A stretch of 64,000 bases of DNA, from contig JAZNGW010000044.1 in the NCBI GenBank assembly GCA_045576655.1, positions 1 through 64,000 on the forward strand. Direction: 5' to 3'. The position numbers and the translations under genes are program-made. Under the pieces are notes generated by a model. That model was not told the origin of the DNA and did not search any database. It saw only the letters and a program-made list of their open reading frames with translations. Each line of letters begins with the position of its first letter. Within the stretch, counting starts at the first letter, position 1. This DNA is from RGIG8745 sp045576655 (GTDB lineage Bacteria; Bacteroidota; Bacteroidia; Bacteroidales; Bacteroidaceae). Below, in pieces: positions 16,982 to 25,008 of this stretch.

Positions 16982-17974
16982 ATGGCGGTATTAGCATTTC
17001 AAAAACCAGAAAAAGTAATAATGTTGGAGGCCGACGATAAGTACGGAAAGTTTGAGTTCCGTCCGTTGGAGCCTGGTTTTGGTATTACAATTGGTAATTC
17101 CTTGCGCCGCATTCTTCTTTCTTCTTTGGAGGGTTATGCCATCAACACAATCCGTATTTCGGGCGTTGATCATGAATTCTCTACTATTCCAGGTGTTAAG
17201 GAGGATGTAACTAACATTATTTTGAATCTCAAGCAAGTTAGATTCAAGCAAACAGTCGAAGAGACTGAAGCAGAGAAGGTCACAATTACTATCGAGAATT
17301 CAACTGAGTTTAAGGCTGGAGATATTAGCAAATATCTTAACGGATTTGGAGTGTTAAATCCTGATTTGGTAATTTGTCATTTGGATCCAAAGGCAACAAT
17401 GGAGATTGAATTGAGTATCAATAAGGGACGTGGTTACGTTCCTGCTGACGAAAATCGTGAGTTCTGCAAGGAAATCAACGAGATCGCGATTGACTCAATT
17501 TACACTCCGATACGCAACGTCAAGTTCGCAGTAGAGAATTATCGAGTACAGCAGAAAACTGACTATGAGAAGTTGGTTGTTGAGATTCAGACAGATGGTT
17601 CTATCCATCCGAAAGATGCTCTCAAAGAGGCTGCAAAGATCCTTATTTATCACTTTATGTTGTTCTCTGACGAGAAGATTTCTCTTGAGAATGCAGATCT
17701 TGATGGAAACGAGGAGTTCGATGAGGAGGTATTGCGTATGCGTCAGTTGCTTAAGACAAAACTCGTAGATATGAATCTTTCTGTTCGTGCCCTCAATTGT
17801 TTGAAGGCAGCAGATGTGGATACTCTGGGTGATTTGGTACAATTTAACAAGACAGACTTGCTCAAGTTCCGTAACTTTGGTAAGAAGTCACTCACAGAGC
17901 TTGACGACTTGCTTGAGAGCTTAAACCTTTCGTTCGGAACTGATATTTCCAAGTATAAATTAGACAAAGACTAA
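16982..17974 (+). CDS. rpoA: RNA polymerase alpha subunit
   Basis: The alpha dimer scaffolds RNA polymerase assembly, and its C-terminal domain contacts promoters and activators. The 330-residue product has the N-terminal dimerisation domain (GNSLRRILLSSLEGYA near residues 38-53) and a C-terminal helix-hairpin-helix domain (LNCLKAADVDTLGDLV and FGKKSLTELDDLL near residues 268-310). Its location between rpsD and rplQ is standard. Confidence 0.98.
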   Translation: MAVLAFQKPEKVIMLEADDKYGKFEFRPLEPGFGITIGNSLRRILLSSLEGYAINTIRISGVDHEFSTIPGVKEDVTNIILNLKQVRFKQTVEETEAEKVTITIENSTEFKAGDISKYLNGFGVLNPDLVICHLDPKATMEIELSINKGRGYVPADENREFCKEINEIAIDSIYTPIRNVKFAVENYRVQQKTDYEKLVVEIQTDGSIHPKDALKEAAKILIYHFMLFSDEKISLENADLDGNEEFDEEVLRMRQLLKTKLVDMNLSVRALNCLKAADVDTLGDLVQFNKTDLLKFRNFGKKSLTELDDLLESLNLSFGTDISKYKLDKD

Positions 17975-17977
17975 GAA

Positions 17978-18457
17978 ATGAGACATAATAAGAAATTCAA
18001 TCATTTGGGTCGTAAGGCTCAGCATAGAGCTTCGATGTTGTCTAATATGGCAATATCTTTGATCCAGCACAAGAGAATCACTACAACATTGCCTAAGGCT
18101 AAGGCATTGCGCAAGTATGTTGAACCTCTTCTCACAAAAGCGAAGGATGACACTACTGCATCACGTCGTGTCGTTTTCAGTTATCTTCAGAACAAGCATG
18201 CTATCACTGAGCTTTTCGGTAATGTTGCTTCTAAGATTGCTGATCGTCCAGGTGGTTACACTCGTATCATTAAGTTGGGCAAACGCGCTTCCGACGATGC
18301 TTCAATGGCATTCATCGAACTTGTTGACTTCAATGAAAACATGGCTAAGACTGAGGCTAAGAAGACTCGTACTCGCCGTTCTAAGAAGTCTGCTCCTAAG
18401 GCTGAGGCTCCTGTCGCAGAGACTCCTGCTGTTGAAGCTACAGAGGCTGCAGAATAA
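17978..18457 (+). CDS. rplQ: 50S ribosomal protein L17
   Basis: bL17 lies at the bottom of the 50S subunit near the tunnel exit. The core (MRHNKKFNHLGRKAQHRASML onward) is followed from about residue 120 by an Ala/Lys/Glu-rich extension of about 40 residues, which makes the 159-residue protein longer than the E. coli form. Such tails are common in Bacteroidetes. It is the last gene of the superoperon. Confidence 0.97.
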   Translation: MRHNKKFNHLGRKAQHRASMLSNMAISLIQHKRITTTLPKAKALRKYVEPLLTKAKDDTTASRRVVFSYLQNKHAITELFGNVASKIADRPGGYTRIIKLGKRASDDASMAFIELVDFNENMAKTEAKKTRTRRSKKSAPKAEAPVAETPAVEATEAAE

Positions 18458-18485
18458 ACAGATTTTGTTAATTCGCATATATTTG

Positions 18486-18519
18486 AATCGCATCAGATTG
18501 TTCTGGTGCGATTTTTTTT
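18486..18519 (+). terminator. Rho-independent terminator of the ribosomal superoperon
   Basis: An 11-bp stem (AATCGCATCAG with CTGGTGCGATT, one G-U pair) with a 6-nt loop is followed by an eight-T run. It lies 28 bp after the rplQ stop. Confidence 0.92.
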
Positions 18520-18678
18520 GCTTTCTTGCTTGAGACTCGAATATTTTCCTTAAGTTTGTTATTTAAAATGCTCTTTGCTCATGAAATCTCCGTGGCTTTT
18601 CCTTTCTGACGTCTCTGATATGTCGTCGTTGCATGGTGCCTATTGGAGGTAAGGGCGTGAGAGTGTGTGAGTCTCTTT

Positions 18679-18926
18679 GCGGGGTGGATTCGTTTCGGTT
18701 GTGCTGGCAAATTCTGTGGAATATGGGGTGTGGGGATTCTGTGAGATGGATTTGTTTCGCTTGCGCTGGATGATTTGGATGAATAGGAGCGTGTAGGGGT
18801 TTTTGCGAGGTGGATTCGTTTCGGTTTGCTGGCAAATTCTGTGGAATATGGGGTGGGGATTCTGTGAGATGGATTTGTGTAGCTTGTGCCGGATGGCTCG
18901 GAGGAATAGGGGCGTGTGGGGATTTT
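18679..18926. repeat. Imperfect tandem duplication, about 125 bp unit
   Basis: Two units (18679-18804 and 18805-18926) share long identical stretches, including GGTGGATTCGTTTCGGTT and GGCAAATTCTGTGGAATAT, with small indels. The + strand is G-rich. Open frames on the minus strand are Pro/Ser/His-rich and shift frame between the units, so I read the region as non-coding. The rest of the gap between rplQ and the CotH gene holds nothing else that I recognise, and I found no TAnnTTTG promoter close to the CotH start. Confidence 0.7.
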
Positions 18927-18995
18927 GCGGAGGGTGATTAACAATGCTTGTTCGTGTTTTACTCCGTTGAATGTGGTTAATAGAAAATCTTAGAT

Positions 18996-20888
18996 ATGAA
19001 GCGTGTTTTTTTATTGTCTTTAATTGCTATTTTGTCTTTGGGGATTGCGGTTGATGTGGCGGCTCAGGACTGGATGCGTGTCAATGCGACGTATGGCAAT
19101 GCTGTGTGGTCTTTCCCTTATAAGAACGCCCATTTCTCTCATTTTGACTTCCTTGAGGCTGATGATGCTCTTTGGGGGCATTATGTTGATGCTAATGGCG
19201 AGGCTCGCTATGTGCCGTTCTCTATTTCCTCGGTTGACAGCATAACTTTTGTTTCTGAACTGGATTCTTTCCCTAAGAATGAATATAAGGTTTTCGCAAT
19301 GAATATTACAACTGATGGTGGGGCGCCGATTAATTCTAAGGATGAGTATGTGGGCTGTTATGTGTCTATTGATGGCAGGGGCGAGTTTAAGGATTATTCG
19401 GGTACGGCGCGTATTCGCGGACGTGGCAATTCCACTTGGCTGTGGTATGATAAGAAGTCCTACCGCTTGAAGCTTGATGTGAAGGATAAGGTGCTGGGTT
19501 TGAAGAAGAACCGCGACTGGATCCTTCTTGCTAATTATCGCGATGCTACTGACTTGATGAATACGTTTGGTTTTGAAACAGCCCGTTGGATGGGGATGCC
19601 GTTTACAAACCACACTCGCTATGTCGAGGTCTTCCTTAATGGCGATTATATTGGGCTTTACCAATTGACAGAGCAGATTGAGGTGGGCGGTCATCGTGTG
19701 GATATTGATGAGGAGAATGGTGTGCTCCTTTCGTTTGACCTTGATGACGGTCCTGGGCTTAGTCCTGGCGTTACGGATAATTTCTATTCGGAGGTCTACG
19801 GTATGCCGATGTGCGTGAAGAATCCTGATGATCCTACAGCGGAGCAGATTGCCCAGATTCAGTCTGACTTTGCGGTTTTGGAGAATGCTGTTAAGGCGAA
19901 GGACTTTGCGCTTGTTGATTCCTTGCTTGATGTGGAGTCGTTTATCAGTATGCTTCAGCTTCAGGAGTATCTTTATAATGTGGATTTCACTGCTCCGCGC
20001 AGTGTTTATATGTTCCGCGATGTCGACGGCAAGTATACAATGGGGCCTGTTTGGGACTGGGATGCCGGATATGATTTCGATTGGAACCAGATGGAGACTT
20101 CTCACAACTTTTTTGCTTCTTATCAGGAACTGATCTTTGGACGTGCGCCTTATAGGCAGAATGGTAATTACGGTTTGCCACGCTTCTTTACAGATATGTT
20201 TGACAATTATGAGTTTGTCACTCTTTATAAGGAGCGCTGGGCAGAGCGCAGCGATTCAATTTTTGTTCGCAACTGGAATGCCGTGCGCAAGTATCAGCTC
20301 CAGCTTCAAAAGGGCGCCTACTCCCGTGATTCGGAACGCTGGCCTATTGGCAAGAACCCGCAGACCGAGATAAGCGCGATGAACAGTTGGCTTCGCAATC
20401 GCAAGGCTTATATGGACGAGGTTGTTGCGTCATATCCTGTTCCGGAATATGTGGGTCCCGTTACAACAGTCTTCTGTGGCAGCATTCCTCTGAACCTGAC
20501 GCTCCAGTATTCAACGGGTTATGACCAGAGTGTCAAGGTAAATGTGCCTGCTGAGCAGGTGGCTGCTCTTATGGGCATTAGTGTGAGTGAACTTCAGTCC
20601 GCTGCGCTGACCATCGTGCCGTTGCATCGTGACGGTTCGGAGGGCGAGAACAAGACCAATGGCAAGTACGGAGGTTGGTTCAATGCCGATGGCAATCCGT
20701 TTGACTGGGGGCAGGGACATGTGTATATCGAGGTTTTTGACGACCTCTTTTCATGGGACTGCGGAGTGCGTGCGGATAACGGCTATTGCGAACCGGGGCA
20801 TACTCACGATGTCACTATGCAGTATCGTTGTGACAAAGTAAATAAGGTGCTTACTGTCAATGTCGACATCAAGTTTACGGTAGAGTAA
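18996..20888 (+). CDS. Secreted CotH-kinase-like protein
   Basis: This is a 630-residue protein with an N-terminal signal peptide (hydrophobic residues 4-22, cleavage near AAQ). Residues about 100-480 resemble the CotH family, an atypical kinase fold first known from Bacillus spore coats. The GRGNSTW segment lies near residue 142, and the acidic GPVWDWDAGYDFDW motif near 350-363, where CotH proteins hold their metal-binding aspartates. About 140 residues follow, rich in beta pattern with KYGGWFNADGNP; they may be a DUF4859-like domain. The substrate is unknown. The gene stands alone, with a terminator just after it. Confidence 0.8.
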   Translation: MKRVFLLSLIAILSLGIAVDVAAQDWMRVNATYGNAVWSFPYKNAHFSHFDFLEADDALWGHYVDANGEARYVPFSISSVDSITFVSELDSFPKNEYKVFAMNITTDGGAPINSKDEYVGCYVSIDGRGEFKDYSGTARIRGRGNSTWLWYDKKSYRLKLDVKDKVLGLKKNRDWILLANYRDATDLMNTFGFETARWMGMPFTNHTRYVEVFLNGDYIGLYQLTEQIEVGGHRVDIDEENGVLLSFDLDDGPGLSPGVTDNFYSEVYGMPMCVKNPDDPTAEQIAQIQSDFAVLENAVKAKDFALVDSLLDVESFISMLQLQEYLYNVDFTAPRSVYMFRDVDGKYTMGPVWDWDAGYDFDWNQMETSHNFFASYQELIFGRAPYRQNGNYGLPRFFTDMFDNYEFVTLYKERWAERSDSIFVRNWNAVRKYQLQLQKGAYSRDSERWPIGKNPQTEISAMNSWLRNRKAYMDEVVASYPVPEYVGPVTTVFCGSIPLNLTLQYSTGYDQSVKVNVPAEQVAALMGISVSELQSAALTIVPLHRDGSEGENKTNGKYGGWFNADGNPFDWGQGHVYIEVFDDLFSWDCGVRADNGYCEPGHTHDVTMQYRCDKVNKVLTVNVDIKFTVE

Positions 20889-20916
20889 TGTGCTTTACCT
20901 GATCCTGACCGAATAG

Positions 20917-20946
20917 GGGCTGTGCCGAATGGGCGCAGCCCTTTTT
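20917..20946 (+). terminator. Rho-independent terminator after the CotH-like gene
   Basis: GGGCTGTGCC pairs with GGGCGCAGCCC (G-U allowed) around a short GAAT loop and is followed by a T-rich run. It lies 28 bp after the stop codon. Confidence 0.85.
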
Positions 20947-20980
20947 CTTGCGTTGTCCTGAGTGTCGGAGTGTTCTATGC

Positions 20981-21061
20981 ACTCGGAGTGCTCGGAGGAC
21001 TCTGAATATCCGAATATTAGGAATACTTCTGAATGTGCTGAGTGTCCGAATATTCCGAGTC
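20981..21061. repeat. Degenerate 9-bp tandem repeats
   Basis: Nine consecutive 9-bp units follow the loose pattern ntCcGAAtA (for example ATCCGAATA and GTCCGAATA). They lie just upstream of the 21-bp array. The same 9-bp periodicity recurs near 39.5-39.8 kb and in the coding tail of the PrsW-like gene. Confidence 0.55.
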
Positions 21062-21111
21062 ATCCGCTGGAAATTCGTCGTTCCCGCAGTGGAAATTCTG
21101 TTTTGCTTCGC

Positions 21112-21213
21112 TGAAAACTATAAATAAAAGTAATATTTGTACAAATAATAGTTTTATTTATATAAATATTAGTTTTATTCTTACAAATATAAGTTTTATT
21201 TATACTTTTCTCC
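21112..21213. repeat. 21-bp tetra-repeat hairpin element, array 1
   Basis: Four 21-bp units run from 21126 to 21209 without gaps. Three of the four share AGT at unit positions 4-6 or nearby and a TRTAC or TATA core at positions 13-17 followed by AAA. The element is flanked by GAAAACTATAAATAAAAG on the left and GTTTTATTTATACTTTTC on the right, an inverted repeat with 2 mismatches in 18. Most of the array can fold on itself as one long imperfect hairpin. The upstream CCGCTGGAAATTCGTCG sequence resembles that before array 3. Confidence 0.8.
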
Positions 21214-21296
21214 GAGGAGTTGCAAAATATTAACCGAGGTGGAGCAAAGTATCCGCAGAGGTATAGTTAAGTTTTTACTATAGTGGCGGTGTTTTC

Positions 21297-21315
21297 GGGC
21301 GGGCGACCCCCGCCC
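21297..21315. repeat. GC-rich palindrome
   Basis: GGGCGGG-CGACC-CCCGCCC is a perfect 7-bp stem, followed by CCTACGGCGGGAACGGG-type sequence. It is markedly more GC-rich than the surrounding non-coding DNA and may be a REP-like element. Confidence 0.5.
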
Positions 21316-21424
21316 CTACGGCGGGAACGGGAGCGGGAATTGCTTTTGGACGGACACATAGGCCCGCACCCTACGGATGGTAACGGTAACGATAACGATA
21401 ACGTTAACAATGATGCACGTGTAG

Positions 21425-21446
21425 GGGCAGACCAGTGTGTCTGCCC
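21425..21446. repeat. GGGCAGAC palindrome (REP-like)
   Basis: GGGCAGAC-CAGTGT-GTCTGCCC is a perfect 8-bp stem. It is preceded (21380-21410) by short GGTAAC/GATAAC hexamer repeats. Similar GGGGCAGAC...GTCTGCCC sequences recur as intergenic repeats in other genomes, as far as I recall. The remaining DNA from 21447 to 21950 has no gene that I can support. Confidence 0.5.
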
Positions 21447-21791
21447 GAAAGTAAGTATGAATTCTTTTAGGCGCGGACGTCACGGACAAATATAGATGCT
21501 GTTTCTCTTTGTTCTTAGATGATTAAAACCCTGTTTTCCGCGGACCAGTTTATTATAGCAGAATGTAAAATCCAACTTTGCAAAATGGGTGAAATGGCAA
21601 AATTGGGGGTCGCATGTATGTTAAAAAAGCATAAAAATGCAATTTGTAGCCATGCATTGAGCCTTGTGCGTGAATGTTAAAAATGGGCTTGGAACTTATT
21701 TTTTATAATTAAAATTTGTTGTTCTGACTGAAAATTTGTTCATTTGCATACTTTATATGGGTGTATTGGCTATGTACATGAGTGCTTCGAG

Positions 21792-21821
21792 ACTGGACGA
21801 ACAGTATGTGATTTGTCCAGT
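21792..21821 (+). promoter_or_regulatory. Stem-loop upstream of the FAS1-SusCD operon
   Basis: ACTGGACGAA pairs with TTTGTCCAGT (one G-U pair) around a 10-nt loop, followed by a short T run. It lies 130 bp before the first operon gene. It could be a leader attenuator, a small-RNA terminator or a protein site. No clean TAnnTTTG promoter is visible nearby. Confidence 0.45.
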
Positions 21822-21950
21822 TTTGTGCGGGAATCGTCTTCCGTATGATGTTATGCGCTTGTGTATCAATCGGATATGATTGGGGCCGCTGCGCTTTGCT
21901 GATTTGAGAAAAATGAGAGAATAAAATATAATTAATCTATTTCTAATATT

Positions 21951-24900
21951 ATGTTGTATAATTTTCAGAAGACAAAACTATGCAAACACCTCCTGGTAGG
22001 AGGCGCATTGTTTGCCGTTGGTTTTGGAATGAATTCTTGTACCGACACTTATGACCTCGACACTGAGCAGCCTGGTGGCTTGAATAGTATCTATGGTTAC
22101 ATGGCCGAGAGGGGTAACTTCCAGAACTACATGCGAATTGTCAAAGATCTTGGACAGGAGGAAATCTTGTCAAAGACAGGTAGTAAGACTCTCTTTCTTG
22201 CCAACGATGCGGCGTTTGAAGAGTTCTACAAGACTTGCACTTGGGAAAACGAAAATGGCGAACCAGTGAGGAGCTATGAAGACCTTACTTTGGAGCAGAA
22301 GAGAGTTTTGCTTGGTGCTGCAATGATTGACAACCCATACACAACAAGTATGTTGTCTACAGCGCAGGGTCCTGTACGCGGTGAAGTTTGTCGCCGTCCT
22401 ACATCTCAGACTCTTTATGACATGATTGAGATTGTTAAGTCAGATGATCTTCCTGTATCGTCTAACTGGGAGCCATTGCGCGCTAAAACTGACGGCGTAG
22501 TGCTTTTCCGTGACGCTTCGATGGCGCCTCCGACAGTGCACTTCACACCTAAGTTCATTCAGATGAACAAACTCGTCAGCAGCGACCTCGAATTCTTGTA
22601 TCGCTTGCCAGAAGGCTCACTTATCTCTGATGATGTTTATGTGGGCAAGGCTAAAATCACTAATCCAAACATTTTCTGTAAGAACGGATTTATCCACGAG
22701 GTAGACCGCGTTATGGTGCCACTCGACAACATGGCGGAAATCCTTCGCAAGTCAGAGAATGAAGACCCTGCAAAGTCTGCAAAGATTTTCAGCGACCTCG
22801 TAGAACGTTTCGCAGCGCCTTGGTGGACTGCAGCTATGCAGAACAACTATAACGCTCTTTTCGGCGAAAGCGACTCAGTGTTCATCAAGCGCTACTTCTC
22901 AAAGCGTTCAGTTCCTACTTCAACAACAGTATCTGCTTCACCTTTTGAAGAAGACATATTCCAAAATACAGCAGAGGCTACTTTGAAGTTCGATCCAGGT
23001 TGGAACGCTTATATCCCTACAGCATTCTCTAACCGTAACGCGCTTATGGAGGATATGGCAGTGATCCTTGCACCGACAGACAAAGCTATGTCTGACTGGT
23101 GGTGGGGCGAAGGTTCTGGTAAGTTGCTTCGCACTCGTTATGGCGGTTCTGAAAGGTTGGAGAACGTCCCTTCTACAGTAGTAGCAGAGTTGCTCAACAA
23201 CAACTTCCTTGAGCAGTTGACATTGTCTCTTCCAAGCAAGTTCAATGAAACTGTTTACGACGACGCAAACGAAATCATGGGTCTTGACACTGCAATGATC
23301 AGTGCCGTTTCTATCGGTTGTAATGGTGCAGTTTACTACACAGACATGGTTTACGAACCAGCATCATTCCGTTCAGTCCTTTATCCAGTAGTCGTTAATT
23401 CAGATGCAACTACTAATGTGATCTATAACGTCATTGACCAGCTTGACTACAAGGCATATCTCAACTCAATGGTGTCAAGATATTCATTCTTCTATCCTAC
23501 AAACAAAGGCCTGCTTACTTACATCGACCCAGTGTCATACGGCAAGCAGAACCGCGAGCTGTGGACCTTTGAATATGACCCTACAGCCACATCAGAGTCG
23601 CAGAAGCTGATTGTTAAGGTCTATCGTTTGTCAGAGTTGACTTATGACCCTGCAACAAGAAGCTACAATACAGACGAGGTGTCTCCACGTACAACATACA
23701 AAAACCCATCAATCAAAGGAAGCAGTGCCAACTCTATGATTGTTGACCGTTTGGAAGACATCCTCGACAACATTATCGTAATTGGCGAAATCACAACTGA
23801 CCAGGAGTACTATCCTACAAAGGGACGCAGTTTCCTCCGCGTCAAGACTGATGGCACACACATAGACATCGAGTCAGGAAAGCAAGTGCCAAACGTGGTG
23901 GCAGTAAGCGGTTCTTGGCAGGATCAAGGTGGTGACGATCCAGTGAATACACCGCTCGCAATATCCTCTTCAACAGTACACGACAACGGATATTCATTTG
24001 AAGTTAATAACGGAATCCCTGTAGGCGGAAGCAAATCTGTCGTAGATGTTCTTGCAGGTGTGCCAGAGTGTAGCCTTTTCTACGAAATGCTCTTGCGCTG
24101 CGCAACAAGTACTACAGTTGCTCCAAGCGAAAAAATGGCATGGGTGTCAGCGTCAAACAATGGTAACCTTATCAGCATCCTCGAAAAGGGTGAAATAGGT
24201 AATGAGGACAGCAAGAACAAAAAAATTGCATACCTTCTCAACGGATATCATTACACAGTCTACGCTCCGACAAACGATGCAATGCAAAAGGCGTTCGATC
24301 TCGGATTGCCATCACTCGAAGATCTCATAGCAGCAGAAGCTTACGATGAGGCACAGCCAGACGAAGTGACAGGCGCTGATAATTACAGACCGTATGCCGA
24401 CTCATTGCGCGCTGTTATGCTCGACTTCGTTAAGCTCCACATCCAGGACAACTCAATCTACATGGACAACGGATTCAACTCTGGTGATTATGAGTCGTCA
24501 AAGATTGAGCTTGTTCAGAGCCACAAAGTGATAAATGAGGAAACAGGCGAATCAGTGCCAGACTCAGTATCAGTAACAGAAAATGGCGTTTCATTTAAAG
24601 TTGCGGTAGTAGAACCACGTAAACCTTATAAGCTTACAGTGAATGTCAGCAAGGATGATATGACGGTTAAGGTTAGAAACGGAGACGGAACAGAGGTTCA
24701 TGTTAAGAAGTTTGACGCCGAGGGAAAACCTATGTACAACCTACAGGCGCGCGAATATTGGCTTGACGATGGAGATGGTAAAGTCAATACCGCAGAAGAA
24801 GCAACAATGATAAATACTGCATCAAGCGCAGTTGTTCACGCAATTGACGGAGTGTTGCTCTATGATACATCAGTTCCAACAGATGAAAAAGGCGATCCTG

Positions 24901-24980
24901 TATATCATAAACTTTCAGGAAAGGAAATCAAGTGTGGCCAGTTCCAGTATGTCCGCAGAAAACTTTCATCATCTAACTAA
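21951..24980 (+). CDS. Multi-domain fasciclin (FAS1) lipoprotein
   Basis: This is a 1009-residue surface or periplasmic lipoprotein, with a hydrophobic N-terminus ending in GMNSC (Cys30). Several FAS1-like repeats are visible by their paired motifs. The first has LFLANDAAFEEF near residues 81-92 and NGFIHEVDRVMVP near 244-256. Others have VILAPTDKAM near 368, FFYPTNKGLLTY near 512, and VYAPTNDAMQKAF near 768 with AVVHAIDGVLLYD near 960. FAS1 domains usually mediate adhesion or ligand binding outside the cell. It leads a seven-gene operon and lies 28 bp before a SusC homologue, so it probably acts as an accessory binding protein of that transporter. Confidence 0.85.
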   Translation: MLYNFQKTKLCKHLLVGGALFAVGFGMNSCTDTYDLDTEQPGGLNSIYGYMAERGNFQNYMRIVKDLGQEEILSKTGSKTLFLANDAAFEEFYKTCTWENENGEPVRSYEDLTLEQKRVLLGAAMIDNPYTTSMLSTAQGPVRGEVCRRPTSQTLYDMIEIVKSDDLPVSSNWEPLRAKTDGVVLFRDASMAPPTVHFTPKFIQMNKLVSSDLEFLYRLPEGSLISDDVYVGKAKITNPNIFCKNGFIHEVDRVMVPLDNMAEILRKSENEDPAKSAKIFSDLVERFAAPWWTAAMQNNYNALFGESDSVFIKRYFSKRSVPTSTTVSASPFEEDIFQNTAEATLKFDPGWNAYIPTAFSNRNALMEDMAVILAPTDKAMSDWWWGEGSGKLLRTRYGGSERLENVPSTVVAELLNNNFLEQLTLSLPSKFNETVYDDANEIMGLDTAMISAVSIGCNGAVYYTDMVYEPASFRSVLYPVVVNSDATTNVIYNVIDQLDYKAYLNSMVSRYSFFYPTNKGLLTYIDPVSYGKQNRELWTFEYDPTATSESQKLIVKVYRLSELTYDPATRSYNTDEVSPRTTYKNPSIKGSSANSMIVDRLEDILDNIIVIGEITTDQEYYPTKGRSFLRVKTDGTHIDIESGKQVPNVVAVSGSWQDQGGDDPVNTPLAISSSTVHDNGYSFEVNNGIPVGGSKSVVDVLAGVPECSLFYEMLLRCATSTTVAPSEKMAWVSASNNGNLISILEKGEIGNEDSKNKKIAYLLNGYHYTVYAPTNDAMQKAFDLGLPSLEDLIAAEAYDEAQPDEVTGADNYRPYADSLRAVMLDFVKLHIQDNSIYMDNGFNSGDYESSKIELVQSHKVINEETGESVPDSVSVTENGVSFKVAVVEPRKPYKLTVNVSKDDMTVKVRNGDGTEVHVKKFDAEGKPMYNLQAREYWLDDGDGKVNTAEEATMINTASSAVVHAIDGVLLYDTSVPTDEKGDPVYHKLSGKEIKCGQFQYVRRKLSSSN

Positions 24981-25008
24981 TTAATCGCTCGAAAAAAACA
25001 TATTTATT

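Noticed and set aside
18563..18944. Minus-strand open frames (90 and 121 codons) in the gap after rplQ
   Set aside because: They are low-complexity Pro/Ser/His products of a tandem repeat, overlap in two frames and shift frame between units.
19020..20105. 361-codon frame antisense to the CotH-like gene
   Set aside because: It lies wholly inside a gene with a signal peptide and family motifs; the antisense product is Ile/Arg/His-rich with no recognisable domain.
21042..21233. Small proteins with repeated NISFIYT heptapeptides across the 21-bp arrays
   Set aside because: A 21-bp period always yields a 7-residue repeat in open frames; frames occur on both strands and the elements have conserved hairpin structure instead.
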